Positions 1 to 12,713 of a stretch of DNA of 64,000 nt are shown here, one piece after another. The position numbers were made by a program, and so were the translations under genes. The DNA lies in NCBI RefSeq assembly GCF_037975245.1, contig NC_092569.1:16166001-16230000 (forward strand), written 5' to 3'. The notes below the pieces were generated by a model. The model did no database searches. It saw only the letters and a list, made by a program, of their open reading frames with translations, and had not been told where the DNA came from. The stretch is from Apostichopus japonicus. Its lineage: Eukaryota > Echinodermata > Holothuroidea > Aspidochirotida > Stichopodidae. Each line of letters opens with the position of its first letter. Within the stretch, counting starts at the first letter, position 1.

Positions 1-3000
1 GTACAGTGTGTGTACAGTAAACCTCTGATCATCGATGAGAATATGGCAGCAGTGATCGAATGGTTTCATTTATATCTTTCAGTTGGTCTTATTTAACAGT
101 GTCCTTGAAGTTCATGCCGACACCGACTTTCTTTTTATCTTTTTATTTGTGTAATCGTGATATCGACTTGTGTGGGCTATTGCCCTATATGACCGCTGAG
201 AATGGTTTTATTAATTGTTGACTGTCACAAAGACATAAATACACGTGGTCTGAGCATTCAGTGGTTGTAGAAGACGGGTGTAGTACTGCGTAGAAAGAGA
301 AGCAATGTGATAGCCAGAGCAGATTACGTCAACAGGAAAGATAAAGGAAATCATCCCCTGTAACATGATATGCTAGACAACAAGAATTATACAGATAAAC
401 AGATCAAGCCCATAAACAGATCAAGCTCAGGAGTTTTAAATTTTAAATTATATGCAGTCGTTCTCTGTTTGAGAAAAAAACAATTTAATGTCTTTGAAGG
501 TACCTTTACAGGTTATCAGTGCTGAATTATTCCAATAACATTAGCAGGGTGTGTTTTGGTTGGCTATGTATGTATTCAGTAAAATTAATGGTTACATTTA
601 TTTATTTCAGTTGGTCTTACTAAACAGGTGCCTTGAAGTTAATGCCGACACTGACTTTCTTTTCATCTTTATTTGTGTAATCGTGATATCGACTTGTGTC
701 GGCTATTGTCCTATATGAAAGATAAAGGAAATCATCCCCTGTAAAATGATATCTAGCCAACAAGAATTATACAGATAAACAGATCAAGTCCATGTAGGAG
801 TTAGCAGTTTTAAGTTTTGTTTGGTCGTCCTCTGTTTAAGAAAAACCAGTTTAGTGTCTTTCAAGTTACCTTTACAGTTAATCAGTGCTGAAATATTACA
901 ATAACATTAGCAGAATTTGTTTTGGATAGCTATGTATGTATTCAGTAAAATTATAGAATTTGATGACAATTTTTCAGCCTCATAAGAATACTTTTCTTTT
1001 CTGTTTTTTGAGACAGACTTTAGTAAGTAATAATAATAAATACATATTGGATATACTTCATCCTTTATTTGTGTGTGCAGCATGTCAATACATACATACA
1101 GTAACATATGAAGAAAGGAAAAGCATACATTTCGTGGTGGAGGGAGAAGGGGTTGGGGTTGCAGGGGGAGGGGAATGGGCGAATGTTATCTGTAATCAAT
1201 GATCACTTTTGCTCGATCTCTTCGAATCGGCCAAAATTGTAAGAAAAGTTTGTATTTGTTTTTTATTTATAATGGAATGCATAACGGGCCTGTAATAAGC
1301 TATTCGAGTCATCAAATTGTTTGATATTAAAAACGCAGTAGCTGACTAATCCCATTCACTTTCAAACACAGATGAAAAAGTTGGAAATTTGCAATACATT
1401 CATATTGGAGTTTTTTTACGCATTCAATAGCACTGTGGAAAAGTTTCTTTGAGATTTCCTTATTTTATAATGAGTTACTTGCGTTCATTAGGTGAGCAGC
1501 AATAGAAAATAAAAGTACCGTAGTATCTATATCAAGGTTAGAACTGCATTTACATGTATGTCCATTGATTCTGTAATGGTTTATTGATTGAAACAGACAT
1601 GACACGCAAAGTGTGAAGGCATTCTGGCGTATGAAGACATGTAATTTTATTGGTAATTGTAATGTTGCCAACGTAATGCACATCAACAACAGCGATTAAG
1701 ACATGGTTTGAAATTATTATTAAATGTAATACACAAATTTAATTATATGAAAGTAAATCAATTGGCAAATTACGGAAAGCAGTCGTGTTGCGGCGCATGT
1801 TAAGCAATGAATGGTTCAAACCCTTTGGTGAGATGAATTACTTTCAATAGTATCGTTTTAAGCTGAAAACTAAGCTACTTTTTTTTTATAAATCAAAGAA
1901 TGAAAAATTTAGACGCCAAGGGGTTCATTCTGATACACATTTATACAATAAATAAATACAATTAGTGCTTAATGCCAGTTTTTGCTAACAAATATTTCGT
2001 GTGATTTTGAAGAAAAAATGGGTGTACAGCCGTATAGAAGTAGCTCAATTCTTCTCCAACTGAATGAGGAAAGTACCCCGACTGATCCATTTACCCCGAC
2101 TGACCATCTAAGGTAGAGGTGGGGAGGAGGGGGAGGGGGTGCATGGTCTCTGTGAGCGAGTATTATGAATTACGCTCATACCTCAAAAGGAAGAAGTGTG
2201 CTTTATGTTTCCCGTAGCTAAATTAACGCTGACCAAACTTCAATGCATCTTTCAAAGGGTTTAACCGTGATATTTCTGCTCCTCTTGACTCCTCGTGACT
2301 TGACTCTCCGAAATAGCTGGGTCTACTTCAATTAATTTCCTTTTGTCTTGCACACATACTAATTGTTAAACTACTGTTTCAATAGATAACACTATACACT
2401 TTTACTGGTAAGTAGCACGTTGGCTATGGTACGTAATTTTTCTATTTCTCAAATGAAAATGTTTAGCCGCGACGAAGCCGAAAGTTTGTTCATTAAATCC
2501 TCCGAATCGACACAATTTCCTCAACTATGTTCGATTCGTTAATGTACTCTAAAATGCAATAATCCAAAAACAAGCAAAGATAAACAAGATTTAGTATCTA
2601 ATATTGAATGATATCTTCATTTTAATGTAGTTTTTACCAAATGTATTAATAATCTGGTGAATGGTTATATATTATTATTTATAGTAACACTTTATATGGT
2701 AAAGGGTTTGCTCGACTTACTGTGAAGTACTGTGTTAACAGTTAAAAGGATCATGTTCACGGGTGTTTCAAAGTGTCTATATATTTGTATTTATGGGGGA
2801 GGTGGTGGTAAGGGATGTTATACATACTTATAGGCAAAATCGTTTTTTTTTTTTTTTTTTTTGGTAAATGAATTTATAGGCTGGCTGCCTTCCACTATAT
2901 GTATCACGTTATGAGATTATTTTTGTATGTGGAGTAAGGAATGTATCTTACTGATGAAATTCCCCCAGTTATGTTCAAATCATTAATGTACTCTAAAATG

Positions 3001-3553
3001 CAATAATCTAGAAACAGGCAAATATGAACATGATCATTATTAGCCTATGATTTCTTGAATTCGATGTAATTTTTGGCAAATTTATTAATACTTGGGTTGA
3101 TGGTTATTTATTACTATTTGTAGTAACACTTTGGTAAGTTGTATGGTAGTTGACAGTTATATTGGTAATAACCTGGCAGAGATCATGAATATGTTTACAG
3201 GTTTATCAACGTGACTATATATTTCTATGAATAAGGGTGGGGGGGGGGGACAAGCTTCTTTCAATTAAAGGTGCTAACATTATTATATTTGTCATCAGCT
3301 TACTGTTGTTTAAACATTCAACACACATACAGTACAAAGGATTTACTCTCAGGGTGGATAAATTACTTGAAATTTATTCTTCTTCAGTATTCGTCATTCG
3401 CAAATATTATCAAAAAACAGTTATCAGTTTTGACAAAGAGGTATATTTAAAGTTATTCGTCAAGTGAAATTATTTTTTCATTGTGTTCGAAAGTTGTAAG
3501 TTCATTTAACTAAGAGCACTCGTTGATTGATGTTGCTTTCTGCTTCTGATGTA
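1..3553. repeat. Intergenic repeat block R1 (3' side of copy A)
   Basis: No gene seen. The block is paralogous to R2-R5 with many indels. Its first 900 bp contain two diverged copies of the same stretch (ttggtcttac to ccagtttagtgtc, about 85-490 and 610-860). An 11-G run lies at 3239-3249. On the minus strand an AATAAA hexamer at 3373-3378, 176 bp past copy A's stop codon, may be its polyadenylation signal. Confidence 0.6.
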
Positions 3554-6500
3554 TTACACTGGACGTATCTTCATTTCTGCGTATTTAATGTTGTAATTAC
3601 CTCCTGGAAGACTATACCAGCGGATGCTTTTATGATTAGTACTTCCCGCTGAGTAAAGTCCGTTTAAACTGACATAATAATTATAATGATTGTACCACCA
3701 AGCTCCATGACAATACTGGGCCATGTTATGACTACCATTAAGGTCGTTGTCACGGTCTAATGTCGTAAATGACTGGTTCCTGAAGTATGCCATTCTATCA
3801 ACCGCTGTGAAAAAGAAATCACGAGATAGAGATAAAAATGCATGATTATATCTACAATAATATTAAGTTATTTCCATACGGCATAAATTAAGAGGATTTT
3901 CATAGTAGAATTTGTGTAAGATTAATGAAACACTGTCATATTAAACAAACATTTTCTTTAAATTTTTATTTATTTCCAAACAAATGTCGTTTACACTGCT
4001 TGAGGAATTATTAGTGCCTTTGGATGAAACTGAACTAATATGGATTTGCTTTATTATATTTTTGTGTTTTTTCCCAACATTGTTAGTAAACCCGGATATA
4101 TTTTATTGCAAACTGACCATCGCTTTACTATAATACTGGAACCCTTTTCGAACGTAAATTAATAAATATAATAAATACGGGACAAAATAGCTGAATTTAG
4201 AACCAGTTTGTTGTCAGTATCCAACTTTCACATCACACCTTATGGATTCATTTTTCTTCATGATACACACTATGTTTATTTCAAGTTATATATCATTGTG
4301 GGAATCGTCTTATGGTTTTATTATTGTTTATGAAGTCTATACAGATTTCTAATTTATTTTGTTTATTCTCTTTTTGTTCTGTTTCCATAAGAACGAAGGT
4401 GATGCCTTTTAGATTATTAGAGAGGATGAAGAAAAAGTTATAGGATGATGGGCAGATGAAAAGGAAGTTGGAATAGGTTTGTTGTTATCAATTACAATGC
4501 ATTCTGTCACTGTAGGTATATGTATCAACCCGAGTTCATTTAAGGTATATCTTTCAACATGAGTTCATTTTCGGAGCGCATTCATCATGGATTCCAACCA
4601 CAGTTCTACCTGGCCAGGTTTCTTCCGATTTGATGACAAACAATGTACTATTTGAATTAAAATAGAGTCAGTAATTGACTATGACCGTCGGCTGTCTATG
4701 CTTGAGCTCCCAATGTTATCGATTATCAAACATGAGTATACTTTATTAAATTTCACATTCGAACACATTAAATGAAACAGATTTATTTAATATTTCTGGA
4801 TATTTTGGAGACAGTGTGCTCAGTGTGATAGCGTTGACGTGATGTATTCGTCTTGTTTTTTTTGTTTTTTTTATAACAACAGAAGTAGAGTATAACGGCC
4901 ATTGCCCGGGAGGTTTGCAATGAATCGTTGCAAATGTATGCAATGTTATAGTAAAACATGTAAAAGAGATTGAATATCGGTTTTGAGCTGATCATTTCTA
5001 AAATGTCTGCGTATATGCTACATATTTGATGAATGGTTACAATCTTCTAATGGACTGACAAACTAAATACACGGGTACATTTAGGTAGTTATGCATAAAT
5101 TGGTAGAGGCGTTCATAATTTCCTTGCTAATACTCAGTCCTTTGAAATATTTGTTTTAAGGTATTGATGCTGACAAGCAGAATCAACGAGGTTGTATATG
5201 TACGTACCTGTAGTGCTGGAGCTATCGTAGTCTCCAAGGCCAACTAAACGATATTTAGTCTTTTCATCGCTGATCCTAAACAGGTCGTACTTGGCAAAAT
5301 AAGGATCTCCATTCACGTTGTTTAAATCAATGCGAAGCATGTAATCCTTTTGGTTAGTTAAGAGTGATATTTTATCGTTGCCAAGCCAAAATTCCCTTTT
5401 CAGGAAACCAAAGCCATCTCTGTAATCATCCCAGTCTCTGTAAAATTCTACGGAACCATCGACCCGGCGTTGGAAGACCTGGTTTAGTTTCAAAAGAAAA
5501 ACATTTCATATTTGGTTTGAAAATAAAGAACAATGTGAACCATTAACGTTTGAGGATATGCTGTATTAGACCGAGTGTAGTTAGTGTTTTAATGGTGCGT
5601 CTAACGTTGAACAGATACAATAGCCTGTGCATCATTTACATTATTCTTTTTCTAATAGAATACATTGGTATCATATCACTTTAGCTCATATTGCAGTAAT
5701 ATGGCTGTAGACACATTTGAAGGTAGCGAAAAACTGTCTCGCTATAAGAGAAAACAATCATACTTAAGATTGTTAAAGGTTACTCGTGCAGTTTTGTTAA
5801 GCGTTATTAGAAATAAATATCTAAGACGGTAAATTTGAAACTAAGTAACGTTTTCCTGAGAATTTCCTTACCGAACGAATCAGCCCCTGTAACACACATA
5901 ATCTGTATCAAGGAATCGCTTTTTAATGAACCAATAAAGTATAAAATATCAAAATACTGCAGCAGGCACGCTAAGTAGAAATTAATTAAGGCTTATATTA
6001 TGTTATGTTCTTACCGTCCAGCCTCCCCCGTCAATTGAGTTATTACAGTAAACTTGAAAAGGTTCATTGGCTCCATCTGGCTTAATCAGATAAATTCCAG
6101 ATTCAGAGGAACTCCCTTCACATTGGTCGTAAACTTCTTTACAATCTCGAGGATATTCTGGCTCTTGGTAGAAAAAGTAGGAGGAGTCTGAAGTAATGAA
6201 AGGAAAAAACTTCAAGTTGTAAGAAATGGATGCGATCATGTTTAAAGTGAACTACCGAACTCGATGTCCCGTTTACCGCTCTATCGATACAATTGGAAAT
6301 TACGGTTTGTAAGAAAAAAAGAAAAAAAGCTTTCCAAATATTAAACATAACCTTCCATACATTTTTTTGGTGCTTGGAATAACACCATTGAAGTTAACGT
6401 CGTCAAATCGTAAAAAGGAACAACAAATATAGAGAGAAATCTTAAACGAAGTCACGGAATATCCCACCTCTTCCCCCGCAAGAAAAATAAATCCTGATAA

Positions 6501-9500
6501 GTTCTGGTAAAAAGGTCAATTAAATTTAAAACGACAAATAATTGCGTTCTTTCCCACCGCTGTGACAAACATTAAAATGCTTCTCAGCCAGTGTTAAAAG
6601 CGTGTTGCTTTTCGATTTTTAGACATTTTAGCTTTTTTTCACTAAATTACAAAAACCAGAGTACGCCTTTCCGTGAAGAAAAAATTATGACTTTAGGTAG
6701 TAGCTTTTAGTTCATATTAATTACTACATCATGAAACGTATTTACGTATATTAAGTATTAAGTATTAACGCATATTAACCCAAAATATGTGAAGACCACA
6801 AAAGCAGAAATCACCACTATTGTCAATCTAGATCATTAATATGACTGATCGATTAATACTGTTTTGATGATATTATTTGAAAACGGTTCTGAATATTAAG
6901 TGACATGAATACTATATATGTTTTTATTCACCGATAGTTACTCTGTAATAATTGCTTCCTAAAAGCATGAAACCCAAAGCAAAAATGTAAATTAAACTAA
7001 ATGCTTACCGAAATTATAAATGAAGTAAACTAATTTAAGAAAAAAAAAACATACTGTCAGTTCTTTTTATTATAAGCCGTTTCCAGCCAGCTTTAAAAGT
7101 GGGTTAATTTTCGTTTTACAGTTAGTTTTCTAACTAAATTAAATAATCCACAGTACGTCTTTATGTGAAGAAAGCATTGCAAACACATCAAACAGTCGAT
7201 GATGATATAAGGTAGTAGGTATTGGTACATAGTTGATTAAAAAAAAAAAAAAAACGGAAGTGTAACGCATATTAAACAAACGTGTGTACCAAAAATCAAA
7301 CGAAAATCACTATACATGTCAATCGAGTTACTGATATGAATGATTAATTAAGTTAGATTAATCATTTACTTCGATGGGTACCTCTAAAATAAAAAATAAT
7401 TAAATTAAATTGCATTCATACTTGTAATGGCCTTTGTTAAAACGTGACTTTTTTCCCCCAACAATTGAAATATGCGTGTAAAATAGTAGAAACAAAAAGG
7501 AATAATGATGATAAATTTTTCTTACCTCCAGTGCTTCTTTTGTTCCTTCCAGAATTTTCCCGTCCAACATTCTAAAATGGAGATATGAAAATTGACATTT
7601 GAAAGAATCAACATTCCGATATGCGGGATCGTCTCGTTTGTGAAGGCTACTCATCGCTGAAATCAAATCACGATTAGAAATTCAGTTTCAAATATTGTTA
7701 AGTACTGTTTATCTTTGATTAAAATCCAATGTAGTGAAACCAAGAATCGTTAACTTTGTCACCATTTAGGTAATCCTAATTCTTTCACTGACAGAGAGGC
7801 AATCAATTTGACCCCACTCGATTGACAATGTTTCTGTATTGTTCATATTAAGATCTCTCTGTTTGACTCATTTGTAGGAAACATTATGGGAAATCAATCG
7901 ATTATTCCAACACTCTGTTCCAACACAGTTGAACTATAGGGTCTATAACGTGTGTATAGAACTTTCTGTAAGTCGTGACTTATTTTAATGAAAACAAAAC
8001 GTGGTTCTATTCTATACTGTGGTCTTTGTGTTTTTTGACGACAAACCTTAAATAAACAAAGTTGAAACTATTTTGATGACAGAATGACTGAATAAACAAA
8101 TTACTTATTCAACGCCATTCTTGCCCTGTTTCCCGCCCTTATAATATATAACTTAGATAAAACAGTATAGTAGACGTTTTAATTTTCGCGACATGAAGTG
8201 AGAAAGGAATATGATTCCTTCCCGTAGGAGAACAAAAAATCAAAATTGAATTCAATGAGCTTTTTGAAATGAAATGAATCTAGAAAATACTAGTAAATTT
8301 GATAGCTTGAGACTAAGACAAACACACGGTTTTCTAGACGTTCATAATTTTCATAAATATATCTCACATTAATGTTTGCGTCTGTGTATTAAAACGTAAA
8401 TACGACTATCGTAGTGCTTAGCTGAGGTAATTATCGTTAAGTAAGTTAAGATTGATGAAAATATTACGAATTGACTTTCATGTACGTACAAATATAATTT
8501 GAATTATCCTAGTTAATATAATTTAAAAAAATGTTAGAAAGTTCAGTGATTTATCTTCAATAGTACTAAGTGTGGTAAGTACTCTCACCGCTTGTTCTTT
8601 CAAGGTTCTGTTTGCTTAGTAAGTCTACCATTTTGACATTATGGCATATATGATTTATTTGTAATTAATAATCTAGAATACTCATTAAAATTCCCTCATA
8701 AACTACGACCACCAATACAATTTATGCATCATAATAATCAAACTTGTAATGGGTGCTTTACTGCCTTTCTCACGTTTTCAAATGTTTCCAAAGATAAAAG
8801 CCTATATTTTGACTGTTTAATGCAGACATAATTCCTTAAAATGTACATAAATGACTCCCTCGGTAGAATAAATAAGTTTCAGTAGTGCGTGTCCCGATTA
8901 GATATTTACAATTTTGGTAAATTTTGTTGTTTGGTTTATTTGCAGAGTTAAACAAGCCGAATCAACTTTATTCTCTACTTGGTATGTTGGTCTGTGTTGA
9001 TAGTAAGTTTAATTTATGAAATATAGACTAAAGTAATTTACAGTTGGAAATATTATATACTGGTACTTGGTAGATTCACATCGAATGTAATCGATTCAAT
9101 ATTTACATCAAGAGTTTTAAATCAAGTGATTTATGAGTATACTTTTTTTTATTTTAAGGCATCATTCCACAACATATAATGTAAATATAAAGACGTTTTA
9201 AGTTTGATTGGTTGGTCTCGGTTTGTGTACAGTACCCTACCTCTCATAATTTACCTACGAATAGATTAAATGTCAAATATGAAGGTCTAAACTATGTTTG
9301 TGCAGAAATATTGAAAGACTACATTCGGCAGCCCAAGTGTCAGGAGCGTTAACATTTGTTAAAATTAATAACTTATTGCTTTCCTAAGTAAGTAGTAGTC
9401 ATTTAAGTATCAGGTTTTTAACTATTTGATTTCTTCATCGATTGTTAATCAGGTTACTTGCTATTTTGAAAGGTATACCTGAAAACACATTTGTCAAATT

Positions 9501-11117
9501 TATATATTTCTTGGCGCAAAAATGGAGAATGCCCATCCAAGAATATCAGCAATCAAAGGCTTAGAACTGCTTACTGGGAAAATGAACATTATCATAACAC
9601 GGACGTAATATTCGCTACCAAATTTCTTCCAACAGAATATATAATATATATCCAATGAATGGGAAATAAATATTTATTTGAGAGATAATTTAAAGACCAC
9701 TATTATTAAACACGATACAACGGTGACATGAAACATGATATTTTACTCAGTCTCTAGAATAAATTTGTTTGATATACATTGTAGTAATACGGTGGACTTT
9801 GGCCAGACATATCCGAAGTTCATGTGGGTAATCTTGATGAAATTAAATCAAGAAGTTTCTTTTCAACTTGTTTTACTGCTATAAAAAAAGGAATTCTATC
9901 ACGATTTCCTTGATGACATGTCAAGAAAGGAACGCGCTCAAAACACAGGAAAGAACAAACGACAATGTCGATTGATATAAACAATGAGCTCGCAATAGAA
10001 TAAATATATTTCTAGAATAACGGTTATATTTAGTAGCTATTAACATATGCCAAAATCGTTGCATTGTATATTTATACAAGTCAAAACAACTTTATTTTTT
10101 TGTCTGCTTTTGATGTGCTTTAGTCTTAAATGTAACTAATGGAATATATATTTGACATTTGAAATTATTGGATCTTATTTTCTTGATATAGAAGATAATC
10201 GTTTGAATATTTCCCGCAACTTAAGTTTTTATGATTTATGAGTATTTTTTTTTATGTAAGACATCATTTAACCATTTAATCTAACTTACCTAATCCGATA
10301 ATTAGATAGTGTTACGTTTTATCGATTGCTTCAAATAGTTCCTATTATTGTTTCAAGGCATTAAGTTATTGGTATTGCACTGTACCTTGTATCTAGCAAG
10401 TCACCTTCCATCATGTATTTTTAAATATATATTTAAATTGCCGAAAATGGATATTGGAACTATATTTATACTATAGGAATGATGCACCAGCTTGGAAGCA
10501 AGTTAAAGATGGCTTAAGGAAAAATTTCAGTTAATCCTTGTTAAGGAATCCACAGTTATATCCTTACATATGATAATTATTTTCCCTTTTTAATGTTATC
10601 GATCATTGTTACAGTTTATTTGCTATGTTGTACGATATAATTAAATACCCGTTTGAAACGTGATCGTTTCCACGATATATCGGCAAGCCATTGTCAATTT
10701 TAAATTGCTTGTTGTATTCGTTAAAAAAAAAAAGGAATTCATATCGTTGTTTTAATAAAATAACTGATATTGTAACCCATTTTCAAACCCATGTCTATTT
10801 ATGATATGGTGTACTAAGACGTCCTATACATTATATATAGTTTACAATGAGCACTCTCGATTTTCCTTTTTAATATGTAGATTAAGTACAATATACCAAT
10901 ATTTTACAAACAGACAAATACATCAATTGAACACCGACAACAAACTCAAACAGCATGGTAAAGAACAACTGAAAAATCATATTTAGTTTAACAATTATTG
11001 TGTTAAAATATTCAACTTTAACTTGATAACAAGATGAAAGAAACTTACGGTTTCTGCCTGAAAAGCTGGAAGTTGAGAGAAGAGTCCCAAAACACAAAAT
11101 GTTAAAATGAACTGCAT
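3554..11117 (-). CDS. Fibrinogen-related secreted lectin, copy A (5 exons)
   Basis: Spliced coding sequence of 810 nt (269 aa): exons 11049-11117, 7526-7571, 6015-6187, 5208-5478 and 3554-3804, all with GT/AG borders and matching phases. Residues 1-21 or so are a hydrophobic signal peptide starting MQFILTFCVLG. Residues 24-38, from the 46-nt exon, are a basic linker with RNKR at 32-35, a furin-type site. A fibrinogen C-terminal domain fills about 50-268: YPRDCKE (51-56), DGGGWT followed by VFQRRVDGS across the exon 3/4 junction, DRDND at 203-207 (calcium-site region), GAWW at 220-223, and the C-terminal KIRPV. N-x-S/T sequons lie at 87, 196 and 209; the last is found only in this copy. The Cys expected in NCA before GAWW is Met (NMA) and the Cys after GAWW is absent; Cys218 is an odd neighbour. 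Related domains bind sugars or acetyl groups in innate immunity; that role here is inferred. The start is the only ATG giving a signal peptide. Confidence 0.88.
8946..9002 (+). other. Exon-like 57-bp segment on the opposite strand, intron 1 of copy A
   Basis: On the plus strand a segment is flanked by tttatttgcag and gtaagt. One frame is open and reads about LNKPNQLYSLLGMLVCVD. Matching segments of the same length occur in C and D. It could be an exon of an antisense or nested transcript, or chance. Confidence 0.2.
10634..10687. other. Conserved intron-1 element, copy A
   Basis: A 54-bp stretch in intron 1, about 0.4 kb from exon 1, identical or nearly so in A, B and C while flanking intron DNA carries many indels. 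It centres on an inverted repeat GAAACG-TGAT-CGTTTC (10655-10670). Possible intronic enhancer; unproven. Confidence 0.35.
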
Positions 11118-11236
11118 CTTGACGAATTTTCTGGTCTTAACGATCGCAAATCTCAAGAAGGAATGAAATAAACTTTCTGGCAGCGAACCAGTTCAATCAC
11201 TTTCTGAGCTTACCCTGCGTACTATGACGTGGTTGT

Positions 11237-11279
11237 TGACACGTGTCACCGAAGAGCTGATTAACCATTTACATTTATA
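11237..11279 (-). promoter_or_regulatory. Core promoter of copy A: TATA box plus TGACACGTGTCA palindrome
   Basis: On the minus strand TATAAAT (11273-11279) is followed 24 bp later by the perfect 12-bp palindrome TGACACGTGTCA (11237-11248), which holds an E-box CACGTG and sits where transcription should begin. It lies 120 bp upstream of the ATG. The 43-bp span from TATA to the palindrome end is identical in length in copies A-D. The transcription start is inferred, not shown. Confidence 0.55.
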
Positions 11280-11811
11280 CTATTTGTTATAACCTGCATG
11301 ATCACGTAAATGAAAGCATAAGCTAACAGGTTTTCTATGGTCCCTTAAAGAGTCAAAATGATGACAATTACTATTAGTCCATTTTGATAGCTTAAATTGT
11401 ATAGACGTAATGCGATGTTGCTTTAATGGTCACATTAGTTATATTATATTCATATACAATCTCAACCAACTCAAAATGTTTCTTTCGATAACACAAATTG
11501 TATCGCATTATATATATTACACTCAGCTTATTAACCTTTCACCTACAAGTACTTCCGTAAGTTTGAATCCTAACGTACTACTTTCAATTAACTGAATTTC
11601 GTCTCATGTTGCTTACCATCAACAGTTAAAAGATGTTAAGGAAACTGCTGTAAAGCCCCTTAAGCAGTGCCAAAAATCCAAATATATATCTACAATCAAG
11701 CCTTAGGATACCGTTAACAGTATCAAACCTCCATATCTAGGGAAACACGATTTTTTTTTTTTTTTTAAATCCCACCCAAGCTCTCTGCAAGTTGCCATGT
11801 TTTTATGAAAT

Positions 11812-11841
11812 TACCCAGGATGCAACGTTTGCATGACGTCA
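11812..11841. promoter_or_regulatory. Distal element upstream of copy A: TACCCAGGATGCA plus CRE palindrome
   Basis: TACCCAGGATGCA (11812-11824) resembles the core of ZNF143/Staf sites. TGACGTCA (11834-11841) is a perfect cAMP-response-element palindrome, about 0.7 kb upstream of the start codon. The 30-bp module has the same length in all four upstream blocks. Confidence 0.45.
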
Positions 11842-12681
11842 CACATGCACCTCGGCAGAGTCGGACTTGCCGCTATGCAGATTCTCTCGTAGAACCGCGT
11901 CACACAAAACAACGCTCGCGTACGGTATATGCTGAAACTACTAAACTATCACTAATTTTACAAATATAACAACAGCCGGGTTGAACTGGACTTTATTATC
12001 CAGAAATCTAAAGAAAAATAACTTAAGTCACCATGTAGCCACCTTGTGTTCGATTTGAGTAATGTATACAGACGAGATGTAGCCTAGGCCTAAATAGTGT
12101 ATCGTCCAATGTCCACAATCGTAGTTCGATTAACAAGTATAGTTACTATATATCTTAGTCATATAGTAACTCTACTCGACATACTGTGACTGCGATCATC
12201 ACTTCGTCGATGAAAAGTATCGTTCATTAGAGCAATTCAACATGACTGAGGCCCACATTATCCCAGATTACTATTGCGTAGAACTGACTCCATCACCCCG
12301 ACATAATGTGCGACAAAATAATAGTAATTGCAGAAGAATGTGATTGAGCCGTAGTTTAAAATTCGAAAGCAAACAATGACAATCAATGTGCGTCTGTGTT
12401 AACATTCATCTTGCAAAATACCAATTTACGCAGATTTATTAATACACGACATTCAGTGTACGTATGCATCTAACATTCAAAATTGGTTAAATAGTTTACA
12501 TTAACTTGAATTTTGAAAGTGCTTTACATTCTTTTAATAAATATCCTAAAGTCTTACAAGTTGTGTAAACATTAACTTTGTAAATATTATTATAGTTGGC
12601 AACGCATTTTCAGGAACTTCTGAGCCTCATGTATGACGTCGTAAACAGCTGATTTTCTGCCTCCTTCTCCTCCAATATGGA

Positions 12682-12713
12682 GGATAAGGGCGGATAAGGG
12701 GATAAGGGCGGGG
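12682..12713. promoter_or_regulatory. Triple GATAAGG cluster upstream of copy A
   Basis: Three GATAAGG units in 32 bp, joined by GC-rich spacers, about 1.6 kb upstream of the start codon. It directly follows a 7-bp inverted repeat, TCCTCCA/TGGAGGA (12668-12684). GATA-factor or GC-box binding is a guess from the motif. Confidence 0.35.

Noticed and set aside
7400-7666. 88-codon open frame covering exon 2 (MLDGKILEGTKEALE reading)
   Set aside because: This frame does not match the phase set by exons 1 and 3. The +1 frame giving NVGRENSGRNKRSTG joins both exons in phase in all copies.
11205-11220. Donor-like CAGG/GTAAGC in the 5' leader of copy A, conserved in B-D
   Set aside because: Only about 95 bp remain before the ATG and no convincing branch point and acceptor pair is present, so I left the leader unspliced. 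5' RACE would settle it.
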